Below, piece by piece: positions 1 to 10,693 of a DNA stretch of 64,000 nt (its first letter is position 1; each line of letters starts with the position of its first letter). The stretch is from the NCBI RefSeq assembly GCF_000149955.1, contig NC_030993.1, positions 3,154,743 through 3,218,742 on the forward strand. Direction: 5' to 3'. The stretch is from Fusarium oxysporum f. sp. lycopersici 4287 (taxonomy: Eukaryota > Ascomycota > Sordariomycetes > Hypocreales > Nectriaceae). The position numbers and the translations under genes are program-made. The notes under the pieces were generated by a model. It was not told where the DNA came from, searched no databases, and worked only from the letters and a program-made list of their open reading frames with translations.

Positions 1-7
1 AACTTAC

Positions 8-88
8 CAGTCGGAACTTTGTGCCAATGTATTTCCGGTACGGCAAGGGACAATTTGGGAAAGACAGCTGTGTTTCTGAACTGATTGC
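8..88 (-). other. possible internal exon of a gene running off the left edge
   Basis: On the minus strand an acceptor-like CTGTAG precedes position 88 and a strong donor GTAAGTT begins at position 7. The 81 nt between are a multiple of three and open in all three frames, so the sequence alone does not say which frame, if any, is coding. It could be an exon (coding or 5' UTR) of a minus-strand gene mostly outside the window. No product can be named. Confidence 0.25.
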
Positions 89-1864
89 CTACAGTAAGTC
101 GCTTGACTTTGAGACAAGTTGAACATCAAAGAAGATGGTAGAAGCTTAGGCACCCGAAGTCGTTGGTAAATGAAAGAGAAAAGAGAAAGAGATCAGGCGA
201 GTGTTGAGAAATTTAATGGTAGAACAATGAGGTCACACGTGATTATAGAAACTTTTCTTGAAGTTCACTGTTAGTGTATGATCCCAAGAATGAGGTGCAG
301 GTACAAGTTTAGTTAAAGAATGAAGAGGGAGAGTTTGCAAGCGCTTCAGACGATGGTGGTGCGCAGGGAGTGCACGTGATCTTTTGAGCTTCCTAAACCC
401 CAAGCCGTATTGTTTGAAAGGCATGTCAGAGTCGGCCGTGAGGTAAATGCAGGCAAAAGTTGGTGAGAAGAACAGGGCGACGTTGTTTGCAGGTGCTTAT
501 ATTGCCGGCAGCTTTCAAAGAAGACAAGTGAGAAAGGACTTACGGATTGGCAACACACCGCTGATGATGGAGACAATGTGAAGTTAGAGAGGTTACTGAA
601 AGAGGAACCTGGGCGCAATCGGAGAACTGCGTTCAAGACTCGCGCGTAACTTTTCGGGTTTGGGGCTCGTGGTTTTGGGTCTCGGGTATGGAGGGCGTAA
701 GGGCGTAGGCGAGAAAATAAGGAAATGTCTTCAAAGTATCTGAAGGCTAGCACTGGTCTTTCTAGATGGTCAGCGTTGTCGAGTGAAAGTGTTGAGCGAG
801 AAGTCAGTATATCAAGGATGAAGGTCGATGGTTGAAGGTTGAAGAATGGATGAATAAAAAGGCTTCCTGCCTCACGAAGTAGGGGAAAGCATACAAACCT
901 TGGTCAAGCTATCTTGAAAGACTTCAATATGATCTGAGTTGACAGAGCGGAACGACCCAAATTATCAAGGTTGAAGAGTGGTCAGGGTTGGAGGATGAAA
1001 GGAAAGAAACAATGCCAACTGCAAAAGGCAAAAGCAGAAAGAGAAAGCAGAAGAATCTCAGTGATTGATTTAAAGAGATAAAGGTGCAGGCTTGACTGAT
1101 TAGCGTTGTCAAGCCTGAAATAGTGCAATAGGCACTTGTTGTTGAGGGTCTAGCGAAAGTTGCTTAGCAACAAAGCAGCAATAGCGTTAAGCAATTGACT
1201 CCAAGAAAAAGAAGGTATGTGCAGAATTGCTTTAGCTTGACGGTGCTGGGCAGTTGTGTAAAGCACTAGAAGAGAAGAGGCTAAAAGCAGAGTACAATAG
1301 AAAGGGATATTGGGGAAAGTTACTTGCAAGTGATTGACAGTGATTCACTTACTATTGTGAGAATTGAATTCAGCAGTGGCCAGTAACTGATAGAACAAGG
1401 ATAATGGTAACAATAATGCTTATGAAAAATGATAGTTGATGAATTATGAAGGATGAGATAATGGTAGTTGGTTCAAGAACGTGTTGATGTCTTACGTAAA
1501 GACCCATTGATCCCATGAGGCAATCACGACCATGCCTCCTTCCTCAACTGGTAGTGTTCTCACTAAAGAACTTTACGTACTAATTCCGGCATAAAACCAT
1601 GGCCTCTATCCCAAGAATGATGTTGTCAGATGCAATAAAGGCTTCGTTTCCAGAAAGATACGCATTTCAACTCGGTAAGGTTGGCAAGGTTTATGTCTAA
1701 TGTCGTTCTCTTGAACCTCCTTCCTCGCCACAGCATGAGGCTCACCTATCAGGGCCTCAGCAGTTCAATGCCATCATGAATGGTTAATACCCTTTGCCTG
1801 GTCACAAACATTGCGACAACCGACACTCCCAAGCAAACTCCGAGCCTCAAACCAGCTGAGGGGT
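89..1864. other. intergenic, no supported gene
   Basis: About 1.8 kb without a convincing gene. The first kilobase is purine-rich on the plus strand, with many GAAAGAG-type runs, and would fit the pyrimidine-rich leader or promoter of a minus-strand gene leaving the window on the left. Short open frames are present but lack splice context and protein-like composition. Confidence 0.5.
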
Positions 1865-2596
1865 TTAGTCAAACTGCTAAGGTCAGTAATCTCATAGGAT
1901 ATGGCAATGGTGATCGGATCATTCTTACCGGTGTAAGGAAAGACTCGGCCACGAATCGTGCTCGAGCGTTCAACTGTGACAAGTTAGCATGGAGTTGCTT
2001 AAGATTACCGTCCAACTACTCACAAATAGCTTCATCTCAGAGATCTCCTTGTCGACCTCTTCCATAAACTGAATAATAAAGTCGACAAGCTTGTGCTTCA
2101 GCATTTCCTCGGTGTGGAAGTTTGTTATCAGGAAAGAAATGTCATAACCCTACAACGACGTCAGTCAGGGGTAACTCAATTGAGTATCGCATGACCAGTA
2201 ACCGACCTTGATAGGTTTCCTCCGCAGAATGAAGAAGGACTCCGCACGTTGCGTCAAGAATCTTGTAAACTTGTGGACCAGGATATGCTCAATCTCATCG
2301 GCCTGCTTGATCTTGATGCTGATACGGACGGAGTTGATGCTGGGCTCAATCAAGACACGCTCGTTCTCGTTGCGCGCAATGGTCAAGGGCTGCAGCAGGA
2401 CCTCGGGAGACGTCTGGGCCTCAATCTCTGGAACATTGTGTCGCTCGGCGGTCTGGGAAGCAAAGTTGGAGAGTGTGAGCGCGGCGGTCAAGCTGCTGCG
2501 TACGCATTGCAGGTAGGGTCGGAGGGATTGAGACTAAGCGGGTTATAGCTGTCAGCTTGCGGTCTGGATCGTGAGATATCATTTAGGATGTACCAT
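1865..2596 (-). CDS. ARPC4: Arp2/3 complex 20 kDa subunit (ARPC4/Arc19)
   Basis: Subunit 4 of the Arp2/3 complex, which nucleates branched actin filaments at cortical patches for endocytosis. Five exons join in frame: 2596-2594 (ATG only), 2533-2207, 2149-2024, 1973-1929 and 1873-1865. The product is 169 aa, the usual family length. The sequence is very strongly ARPC4-like: [19 protein letters not shown] near the N-terminus, [20 protein letters not shown] in the middle, and a C-terminus [17 protein letters not shown]. All introns have GT-AG ends with good branch sites. Two oddities are a first coding exon consisting of the start codon alone, followed by GTACAT, and a last exon of nine bases (Phe-Asp-stop). 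It is divergent from UBP6 and shares a 567-bp upstream region with it. Identity is close to certain from the conserved text; the first and last exon ends are inferred from splice consensus and family length. Confidence 0.95.
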
Positions 2597-3163
2597 GGCA
2601 GCAAATACGTCCTCAGACGCCCTCAATTAACTAGAAATAGCACGAATGTAGATGTCGACGGTGAACACGGAGCTCGGCGGGGTCGGTCGACGTTGACGTT
2701 GGAGGTTGGAGCTTCGTCGAGGTGAGGCGCAGTTGTTAGTGAGGCGTCGCCAGGCCTGACGTCTCCTGTGTCTGTAGGTGGGGCGATGATGGGGGAAACT
2801 GGGGGAGGTTCACGTGTGTGAAGCTTGAGCCTCAAGAGCTGTCTGTGGCTTGATAACATCACAGCCACAGCTCTACTCTCTGGTTGCCCCGCGGAAGCTA
2901 CACCGCTTTCCCCACTAACATTTCGCCTTCGTCCAGGTACCACTTGGTGACGCACCTCTAGCATCTTCCACGCCTCGCAAACATCGACCTTGAGCCAAGG
3001 GACACTGACTCAGGACGTTTTCTTTTTCTTCTGCTATTGTATTCTTCCTTTAGATTCTTCTTTTGCAGAAAACCCGAATAGACGGCATCCAGTGCCTGGA
3101 CAGACTCGAACTCGTCTTACCGCACCCCTCCTTCCAACGCTTAAGCTCCGATAGACTGAAACC
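2597..3163. promoter_or_regulatory. shared divergent promoter region of ARPC4 and UBP6
   Basis: 567 bp between two divergent start codons. The UBP6-proximal 150 bp is pyrimidine-rich (runs of TTTTCTTTTTCTTCT near 3020-3060), a common feature just upstream of fungal transcription starts. No clear TATA box or specific operator can be named. The two genes may be co-regulated from this region; that is inference. Confidence 0.45.
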
Positions 3164-4929
3164 ATGTCATCCATATCAGGTCAGTAATGGCTCCATGCCC
3201 GTGTTTTCATGGTCTCTAGCTCAATTGTACAAACACGTACTGACCGATCACAGTCGTAGTGAAACACCAAGGCAAGAAACACGATGTCGAAATCGACCCC
3301 AGCTCTACTGGCGAGGACTTCAAACTCCAAATGTTCAGCTTGACCAACGTCGAACCCGAACGCCAAAAGATTTTGATCAAGGGTGGTCAACTCAAAGATG
3401 ATGCCGATATGAGTAAACTCGGCTTGAAAAACGGCCAGGTCATTATGATGATGGGTACCCCAAGCGCTGGTGGCGACGCCCTCGTCCGACCAAAGGAAGC
3501 GATCAAGTTTGTCGAGGATATGACAGAGGCTGAACAGGCTCAACAAGTCGGAGCGACACCTGCTGGTCTGATCAACCTGGGAAATACATGTTATCTCAAC
3601 TCAACCCTCCAGACTCTGCGTCTGATCCCAGAGCTTCAGGAGGCGCTCAACACGTACCAACCCGATGGCAACGCCAGCAGCTTTATGATGACGGGCACGA
3701 ACATGGACTTGGCATCTCAACTCTCAAACTTGTACAAGAAAATGGGTGAAACACAGGACTCCTTCCCTCCCATGAACTTCTTGAACGCTCTGCGAGTGGT
3801 ATTCCCCCAGTTTGCGGAAAAGTCCAAGACAGGACAAGGTTTTGCTCAGCAGGATGCAGAGGAGGCTTGGTCCCAAATCGTGCAGCAACTTAACCAGAAG
3901 CTCCGCATCAAGAGCGAAAACACCCCTGAGACCTCCTTCGTGGAGAAGTACATGTCTGGCGAGTTCAGTTCGGTAATGGAGTGTGATGAGGAAGAGGCGC
4001 GCAATGCTGGCGAGCAGCCCATCATTAACAAGGAGAGCTTCGCCAAACTCAACTGCCACATCGATAGCTCAACAAATCATCTGCGAGATGGCATTGCCGC
4101 CGCGCTAAAGGAGAAGCTTGAGAAGCAGTCGGAAGTTCTGGGTCGCGATGCTGTCTATACCAAGACTTCCAAGATCTCTCGTGCTCCCAAGTACCTGACA
4201 GTGCATTTTGTGCGCTTTTTCTGGAAGCGAGAGACTCAGAAGAAGGCCAAGATTATGCGAAAGGTGACTTTCCCCATGGAGCTTGATATTGTTGAGTTCT
4301 GCTCCGACGAATTGAAGAAGGCTCTTATTCCCGTGCGTGACAAGGTTCGCGAGATTCGTAAGGATGAAGAGGATATCGAGCGGGCCCGTAAGCGACGTAA
4401 GAAGACTCACGATCAGGACGTCGGCGATATCCCAGGCGGCGCCGGTCTTCCCACCGAGAAGGAGAAGAAGGAGACCGAGAAGAAGGAAGGCAAGTCAGCA
4501 GATGGCGACGTTGTCATGGGCGAGGAGGGCGAGACATACAAGACAGACGCCGACATCGAGGCTGAGAGAAACGCTTCCATTCTTGAGGCCAAGAAGGAGC
4601 TCAATGCTCTCATCAACCCCGAGCTGCGAAACGATGATGGTGCCAATCAGTCTGGTCTGTACGAGCTCCGAGGTGTCGTGACACATCAAGGTGCCAGCGC
4701 CGACAGCGGCCACTACACCTCATATGTCAAGAAGGCTGCACCCGTTGACCCCAAGACTGGCAAGAAGGGTGAGGAGGACGGCAAGTGGTGGTGGTTCAAC
4801 GACCACCAGGTTTCAGAGGTTGAAGCTGAGAAGATTGCGACTCTCGCCGGTGGTGGTGAGTCTCACTCTGCTCTCATTCTCCTGTACCGAGCCATTCCTC
4901 TGCCCACTGCCGAGGGTGTCCTGGAGTAA
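3164..4929 (+). CDS. UBP6: proteasome-associated ubiquitin C-terminal hydrolase Ubp6/USP14
   Basis: Deubiquitinase that docks on the 26S proteasome base and trims ubiquitin from substrates. Exon 1 is only 16 nt (3164-3179); after a 74-nt intron ending CACAG, exon 2 runs 3254-4929. The product is 563 aa, slightly longer than yeast Ubp6. Residues 1-80 form the N-terminal ubiquitin-like domain (HDVEID near the start, then KILIKGGQLKDD), which binds Rpn1 in known homologues. The USP catalytic domain follows, with the Cys box LINLGNTCYLNST (nucleophile Cys118) and the His box DSGHYTSYV (His492), then a WWWFNDHQVSEV block supplying the third catalytic position. A charged Lys/Glu-rich insertion lies around residues 370-440. 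Start choice: the tiny first exon supplies the first residues of the UBL β-strand and the acceptor joins exactly in frame. Identity is not in doubt. Confidence 0.96.
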
Positions 4930-5284
4930 AAAGAGCAACTAGGACGAACTTTACTAGAAGTATATGGCCACCTGGGAATCGTACTAGATGATTTGATGAA
5001 CAAAACCGGACAGGAGCATGGCAAGGCAGGGCAGTCAGGCGTAGGGAGAAAGCATGGCATGAACTCAATCAATAAAACGTTAATTACACAACCATATGAC
5101 TCGGTGGAAGCTTCGAATCTATTGTTCTCTCAGGCTTCGTTCTATAATATATGTTTAACAGATAACCGTGTCCAGTATACCACTTTTTAACCATCCATAA
5201 ACGCCTATGCTTTGTTTCCAATAAGATGCCCATAGAGTTACAACACAATAATACAACCGCACCAATCCTATGATCTTGCCGCGG
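4930..5284. other. 3' intergenic between convergent genes
   Basis: 355 bp between the UBP6 stop and the stop of the minus-strand gene at 5285. It holds AT-rich 3' UTR-like sequence with AATAAA-like and ATAAT motifs (for example near 5070). No gene seen. Confidence 0.5.
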
Positions 5285-6038
5285 TCATGGGCTTTCCTTT
5301 TCTCTTGCCTTCTCAGCCTCGCGTTCCTTGACACGGACTTCGAAGTCATCCATTTTCCTTTGGAGAACAGCCTTCTGTGATACCAAAGTTTTTCGTTGGG
5401 ATAGGAGAGCAGCTATTTGCTCGTTGGGGGATGTCGCCCGAAACTCTTGAATTGCCTGTCTCAGTAATTAGTCATGTCCTTTGTGATTTGTTCTGTTTAC
5501 CATACCTCTTTCTTCTCGTTGTCTGTCTTTAGTTGTGCGCCCGTGATGGTGCCGGCAAAAATGCATGCTGCAAAGGCAACAGCCCAAACACCGCGCTTGA
5601 ACTTTTCTTGTCTTGTCCACTGATGCACCGCCATCGTATGAATTACTATTGTCCGGTAGGTCGTATGTATCACCAGTATCCCTTCCAGGTCTCTTCTGAA
5701 AGCTTACTGCGCTGTCGATGTGACAGCTTGTGAGCGGTAAAATATGAACCTGATGTCGAGGAGGACGAATTCGTGGAGCTTAGGGTCGGTCGTGATGGAT
5801 TGGACGGTAGTGGAGACAAATTTTTTGATCTGGAATCAAGGAATTGAAGCTCAATCGGAGGAGTCGGCGGCGTCGGATCTTCAATAGAGTCGGAGGCGGA
5901 TCGCCGGGTCACGATCACGGCGGAGGAAGAATTGTCGGCGTCACGGAGGTTAGGCGCCGAGTGGATCTTTTGCAGTAGCGGTGGCCTTACTAAGCAGGCT
6001 GCAACCGAGAGTATAGTTGTAGTGGGGATGAGGGGCAT
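5285..6038 (-). CDS. small membrane/coiled-coil protein of unknown function (N-terminal half uncertain)
   Basis: The well-supported part is two exons, 5634-5506 and 5455-5285, joined over a clean GTATGG...ACAG intron. They encode VHQWTRQEKFKRGVWAVAF, a hydrophobic segment (AVAFAACIFAGTITGA), then a charged coiled-coil tail rich in Lys, Glu and Arg. If translation starts at ATG 5634 the protein is 99 aa. An upstream Ser/Pro-rich open frame (ATG 6038 down to about 5670) may be an earlier exon. A 62-nt intron (donor GTAAGC at 5707, acceptor AATAG at 5646) joins it in frame for a 213-aa product, but its branch site is weak and it removes the protein-like text SKLSEETWKGYW. A frame-disrupted continuous reading is also possible. 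The likely role is a small organelle-membrane protein; the function is not recognised. Confidence 0.5.
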
Positions 6039-7079
6039 CGTGGGGGAATGAGGTATCGTTGATGTCACGGCTTAGGGAGGCTAAGGTCAGAGGAGTCAGT
6101 AAAATATTGGTAAGAATTGGTAAGATTATAAAGATTTGACTTGACATTCATTGTAGGTTTAGAAGGTGAAGATTGGGTTCCAAGGAGACGAACAAAGAAG
6201 GTCAGAGGTCAAAGAATTGGAAGGTTTTCTCATGTTCGTACAGAAGGAACGGCAATGGATCATTGACTGAGCTTATCGAGACTCGCGAATCACATTTTTG
6301 GAGTAGTTGCACCTGACGAGAATAAGATTCACGACTGTTGATTTATCTACTTAGCTCTTAGGTACCTTAGTTGGTTAACTTGTTATCGTGTTATCGTGAG
6401 GATGAGGAGTTTCACTTATTGTTTCGACCATTATCTCACCTTCAACCGTTACAGCGTAATACTTCAAGCAGGGACGCGTAATTCAACTACTGCGATTAAG
6501 CAAGCGACAAAAGCGGCCGCCAGATAATACTTATGGCATTTATCCTGCAAGAAGGATCCTGAGAGGCTAACCTGTCGGTTCTTTCCAAAGATGGGCGAAT
6601 GTTTACGTGGAAAGAACGTCAATGGAAGACGCGGAAGGTGCCCCTCCCCATAGTACCTGACTGATGAGACAGCGGGGTTTGTCACCCAAACGTAATCCAT
6701 CCACTTCATCCTCAACACCAAAATCAAGGTTGGAGATAATCCATTCGCCATCTTTTCTCCTCCCTTTCTAGAGATTTGTTTTCGTTTTTATTTTCTTGCC
6801 TAGACAAATTCTTTTCGTATGAAATAGAATACCCGCTGCTTCCATTTCATCCGCAATACCTCTCAAACTTTTGACGTGGTTCGTTTGACCCCGCCATCAC
6901 CAGGCCACAGTCACGTCAGATCATATTCTTTCTGACCACTCGAGAAGCTTGGCTGATACCTGATACAGAAGTTTTTCAGAGTCTCACGGGCTTGATATAG
7001 TCTGGACACTGGGCACTGATAGTGGCTTAAATTCAAGTGAATTCCCAGAATTTGCCATCAGGTTTCAAACATTCCAAAC
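6039..7079. other. intergenic between divergent genes, probable promoters
   Basis: About 1 kb between the divergent small membrane protein and SHB17. It contains AT-rich stretches (6340-6400) and a T/C-rich stretch near 6760-6800. No coding potential with splice support was found. Confidence 0.5.
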
Positions 7080-8152
7080 ATGTCGACTCCGCGTGTCTTT
7101 CTTATTCGCCACGGCGAGACAGAATGGTCACTTGATGGTCGCCATACTGGCTTGACTGATATCCCACTCACTTCCAATGGCGAGAAGCGTGTTAGAGCTA
7201 CAGGAAAGGCTCTTGTTGGGCCGGATCGTCTCATCGCCCCCAAGAAGATTGCTCACATGTAAGTCTCCTTCGACTGACGATGATTCCCAAACAATCAGTA
7301 TGAGAGTACTCCTAGGCTCCTAGGAGGGCCTCACGTAGAACGACTATTGCGCTGAAGTCTTCCAAGAAGAGCCAGCGAATTCGGAATTACACCACGTCGC
7401 ATTATCACCAACCAACGTTGATTTTATTTGATCTAGAGTGAACTAATACGCGGCCCAGTTACGTTTCACCACGAAAACGCGCCCAGCGTACATTTGAACT
7501 TCTCAACCTCGGGCTGAAACGCCCTCTTCCTTGGACACCTCACGGCGCTCCTGATGGTACTGGCCTTCAATGTGAAGCCGAGGTGGAGGTCACGGACTAC
7601 ATCCGGGAATGGGACTACGGTGACTACGAAGGAATCACAACACCTGAGATTCGTAAGATCAGAGCTGAACAAGGGATCAAAGGGTCTTGGGACATCTGGA
7701 AGGATGGATGTCCTGGCGGGGAGTGAGTATTTGTCTAAACTTGTCTACCCTATATCTGATTATCAACATCCAATGGTCGTTCCGTCTAACACTCTCACAG
7801 GGCTCCCCACGATGTAACCAGAAGACTTGACCAATTGATAGAGGAGATTCGTGAGAGATATCACAAGCCAGCCATGGACAAAGGAAGCGATCAATGTGGC
7901 GACGTGTTACTTGTTGCCCATGGACACATCTTGCGTGCCTTTGCTATGAGATGGGCTGGCTACGCTTTAAGAGAAGGACCTACTTTCTTATTGGAGGCAG
8001 GTGGTGTTGGAACACTCAGGTCAGTCGAGGGAGCTTATTTCTTCATGTGCCCAATTTACTGACAATATACAAGCTACGAGCATCATAGAATCGAAGAGCC
8101 GGCCCTTCTCCTCGGTGGCGCTTTTGTCGTTGAACTTGACGGACAAGATTAG
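7080..8152 (+). CDS. SHB17: histidine phosphatase, sedoheptulose-1,7-bisphosphatase type
   Basis: Member of the phosphoglycerate-mutase-like histidine phosphatases, closest in pattern to yeast Shb17, which hydrolyses sedoheptulose-1,7-bisphosphate in riboneogenesis (non-oxidative ribose-5-phosphate supply), in the cytosol. Four exons: 7080-7258, 7459-7722, 7801-8019 and 8074-8152, giving 246 aa. The phospho-acceptor motif [10 protein letters not shown] lies at residues 8-17 (His11), followed by [12 protein letters not shown]. Other conserved blocks are [35 protein letters not shown], the second catalytic His in [18 protein letters not shown], and the C-terminal [20 protein letters not shown]. 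The tandem YGDYEG and SYEHH blocks are characteristic of Shb17 rather than of glycolytic mutases. All junctions are GT-AG and in frame. It is convergent with the downstream methyltransferase. Substrate assignment is by family; no assay evidence is possible here. Confidence 0.92.
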
Positions 8153-9549
8153 CCGCTTTTCAAGACCAAAATCTTTCAGGCATTGGCACCCAGATGGTTT
8201 CTTAGAGCATAGAATTGATTGTTTAATGAACATGTCCTCGGATCGCACCAACAGCTGAGCCAAGTCCCCCCTAGTCCAGAGATGGTAACTCATAATCTCC
8301 CGACGATCAGACCCCAATGATATTGCATCATTCGGTCACGACACGACCAACAGAAGTTTCAATAATCGAAGCTGTCCTCGCACAGACAACGGCACGGCTA
8401 ATGTCATCGATACGTATCTCGTGCACTTGAGCTGGCGCATTCGACGGAAATGACCAGACCTCCGTTCGGTGGCACCAGCGTCAACAGTCAATGTGTGTTT
8501 CACACTTATTTACCAAGAGTCGCCCAAATACCTCTCAAAAACAAAGGGCGTGTCCAAAAGTACTTCAAAAGGGCAAAGCCTTGTCGCACGACTTGGGAGA
8601 TCCTTGCTATGGGCGTTCTGGAAGCGCGGATGAGGCTGAAGGGGCGACTCTCACATGATATCCCTTTCCCGCCTACCAGACACGGGATCGCGCCGCCCCG
8701 GACAAGCCATTTCCCTCCCTTCTCTTCTTTTCTTCTATAGACGGCATTTCTAATTTCCAATAGCCTACTTTGACTCCATCGACTAATGTGCCAAGAATGA
8801 TTCACTTCATCCCTTGACATCGAAAGTGGCTGGGCTGCTGCCGGAAGAATGCATCCGCACACCATAACTTACGGCTCCCCCTCTGGACAAGGTTTTCTTT
8901 GACCGCAAGGGCGGGACGGGACGGTCCAGCTGAGTATAAGGGTGTGAGGGAAGGCTTGAAGGGAGAGGTTTCGTCGGATATGGGGTCTGTTGCCAGGGCA
9001 AAGGGCTGACTTACTCACGCCGGACTAGTAGTAGCCTCCGGTCGCGAACGGCTGTTTTACCAAAGCATGGCCGGACTGTTGGATCGGATGGGCTGTTTCT
9101 GGGCTGTAATTGGGCTTGTGATGTGGATTGAGTCTCGATATTCATTCCAGTGTCTGGTGACTGATGTACGTTAGTTGGAGTACTGGGAGAGCTGGGTACC
9201 CTGGACAGTCAAACTTTGACTACGACAGCTGTAGATGGTTTCAGATTACCAATTTTGCTAGGAACTGCAATTGATCACGTATGAGACACCTCGTCGGAGG
9301 GATATTGTGCAATTATAGGTGTCAGTATGACATGATATCTATGCAGCTAAGTGATGATACTCAACAAGACATTCAGTGTCAGCCTTGGGAAGCCGAGTAT
9401 CAGAATGACGGCCATCGGCAGCTTGCATAGTGTGAACTATTAGCACCGTATAAGATTGCTCTGGTACATATTTGAGGGTCATGTTCTTGCTTCTAATGCT
9501 TGGTGGTCTATTGTTAAGGGCCGACGAGACAGTGCTCGTAGACACTCTT
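8153..9549. other. 3' intergenic between convergent genes
   Basis: About 1.4 kb between SHB17 and the methyltransferase stop. Open frames here are short and show no family resemblance or splice structure. Long 3' UTRs may occupy part of it. Nothing else seen. Confidence 0.45.
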
Positions 9550-10693
9550 TTATGGTTTGGACGCTCTGGCAATAAATATCCTCTTAGTCGTAGTTGAGCC
9601 CTTTTTCTTCCCATGGCCATGAACATGTTCCCCACTGCCGCTGTGATTGTCCTCGTTGTGCTCGTGATTATGACCATGACCATGACCGTGTTCGTGGCCA
9701 TGATCGTGGCTGTGACAATCCTTGAATGTGATGGGTTCCGGGAGCTCTTGGTAAGCAAAGTCTGTAAGTCCAGCATCCTCAAACATCTTCTTGATCTCGT
9801 CCTCGGTAAACCCATGATGTGTTATACCACGCAGAGCGGCATCCTTGGGGTCTATCTTGTGGGCAACAAAGTCAATGATGAAGAGGACACCGCCTGGGTT
9901 GAGGCGCTCGGCCAATTGCTTGGATGCTAGATCGGGCTTGTCGAAGTGGTGGAATCCGAGCCCCACGCCTGCAACGTCGAATCCGAAGAACTTGCTATCA
10001 GCAAAGGCTGTAGGGGAGGGGTCCTTAGGATCAGCCAGATTGCCTTGATAGGCTTGGCGGGAAGAGCCCTGTACGCTGTTAGGATATTCAAGTCTGTTTG
10101 AAGGGGTTGAAGGGGCTCGAATGCGTGGTAACAGAGTTCCATGCTCATGTGATGGACTGGTGGCTAGTACTAACCTGGCTTTGAGCCTGGGCGTTGTATA
10201 CCCCAACCATTTCCTCCGACAAGTCAATGCCTATAGCCTCACTCGTATGCTGTGCTAAGACCTGTAACTCAGTGTCAGTCCAAGTCAACGTCTCGGAGCT
10301 CATCTCTCCTAGGAGGGGAAACTCGTACCCTCGAAAGCATGCCGGTGCCACAAGCGTAGTCCAGCAACCTGGCATCTTGCTTGACGCTAATGAATGGAAT
10401 CCTCTCTTGGATGCCGCGCTCTAGCTGCACGATCGCATCCGCATTGCGCTGGTCATATTCGGTGGCGATCTTGCTATAATTGTACTACATTAGCGATGGA
10501 CTTGGATGAGCTGTGTAGCACTGCATCGCATGCCGCAGTGTGCTCTGCTAACTTGGAGCATAAGAAAAGACGTCCAGTAAGCAAACCGCACACGCTCAAA
10601 CGGTTTGGCGACGATCATCCAGTGCAGAAAACAAACGCTCATTCATTATACGCACCCAAAATAAGCCTGGTTTTCGGACACGACTTCGGTCAT
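9550..10693 (-). CDS. SAM-dependent class I methyltransferase with His-rich insertion
   Basis: A small-molecule-type S-adenosylmethionine methyltransferase of unknown substrate. Four exons: 10693-10656, 10473-10329, 10261-10175 and 10068-9550, encoding 262 aa. Rossmann motif I is LLDYACGTGMLSR (about residues 49-61), motif II is the acidic strand AIGIDLSEEMV, and a later strand reads PGGVLFIIDFVAH. The C-terminal strand is KRIFIARAS. Between the motif ELPEPITF and that last strand lies an unusual run (about residues 208-243) with 14 histidines alternating with Gly, Glu, Asp and Asn; it could bind Zn, Ni or Cu. The first intron, 182 nt, is long for this window. The last 27 codons place the terminal β-strand after the insertion, so it is a loop insertion and not a tail. 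The fold assignment is firm; substrate and metal binding are inference. Confidence 0.88.

Noticed and set aside
9339..9815. 158-codon minus frame overlapping the methyltransferase
   Set aside because: A shadow of the His-rich coding stretch read in another frame (Met/Val/Thr repeats).
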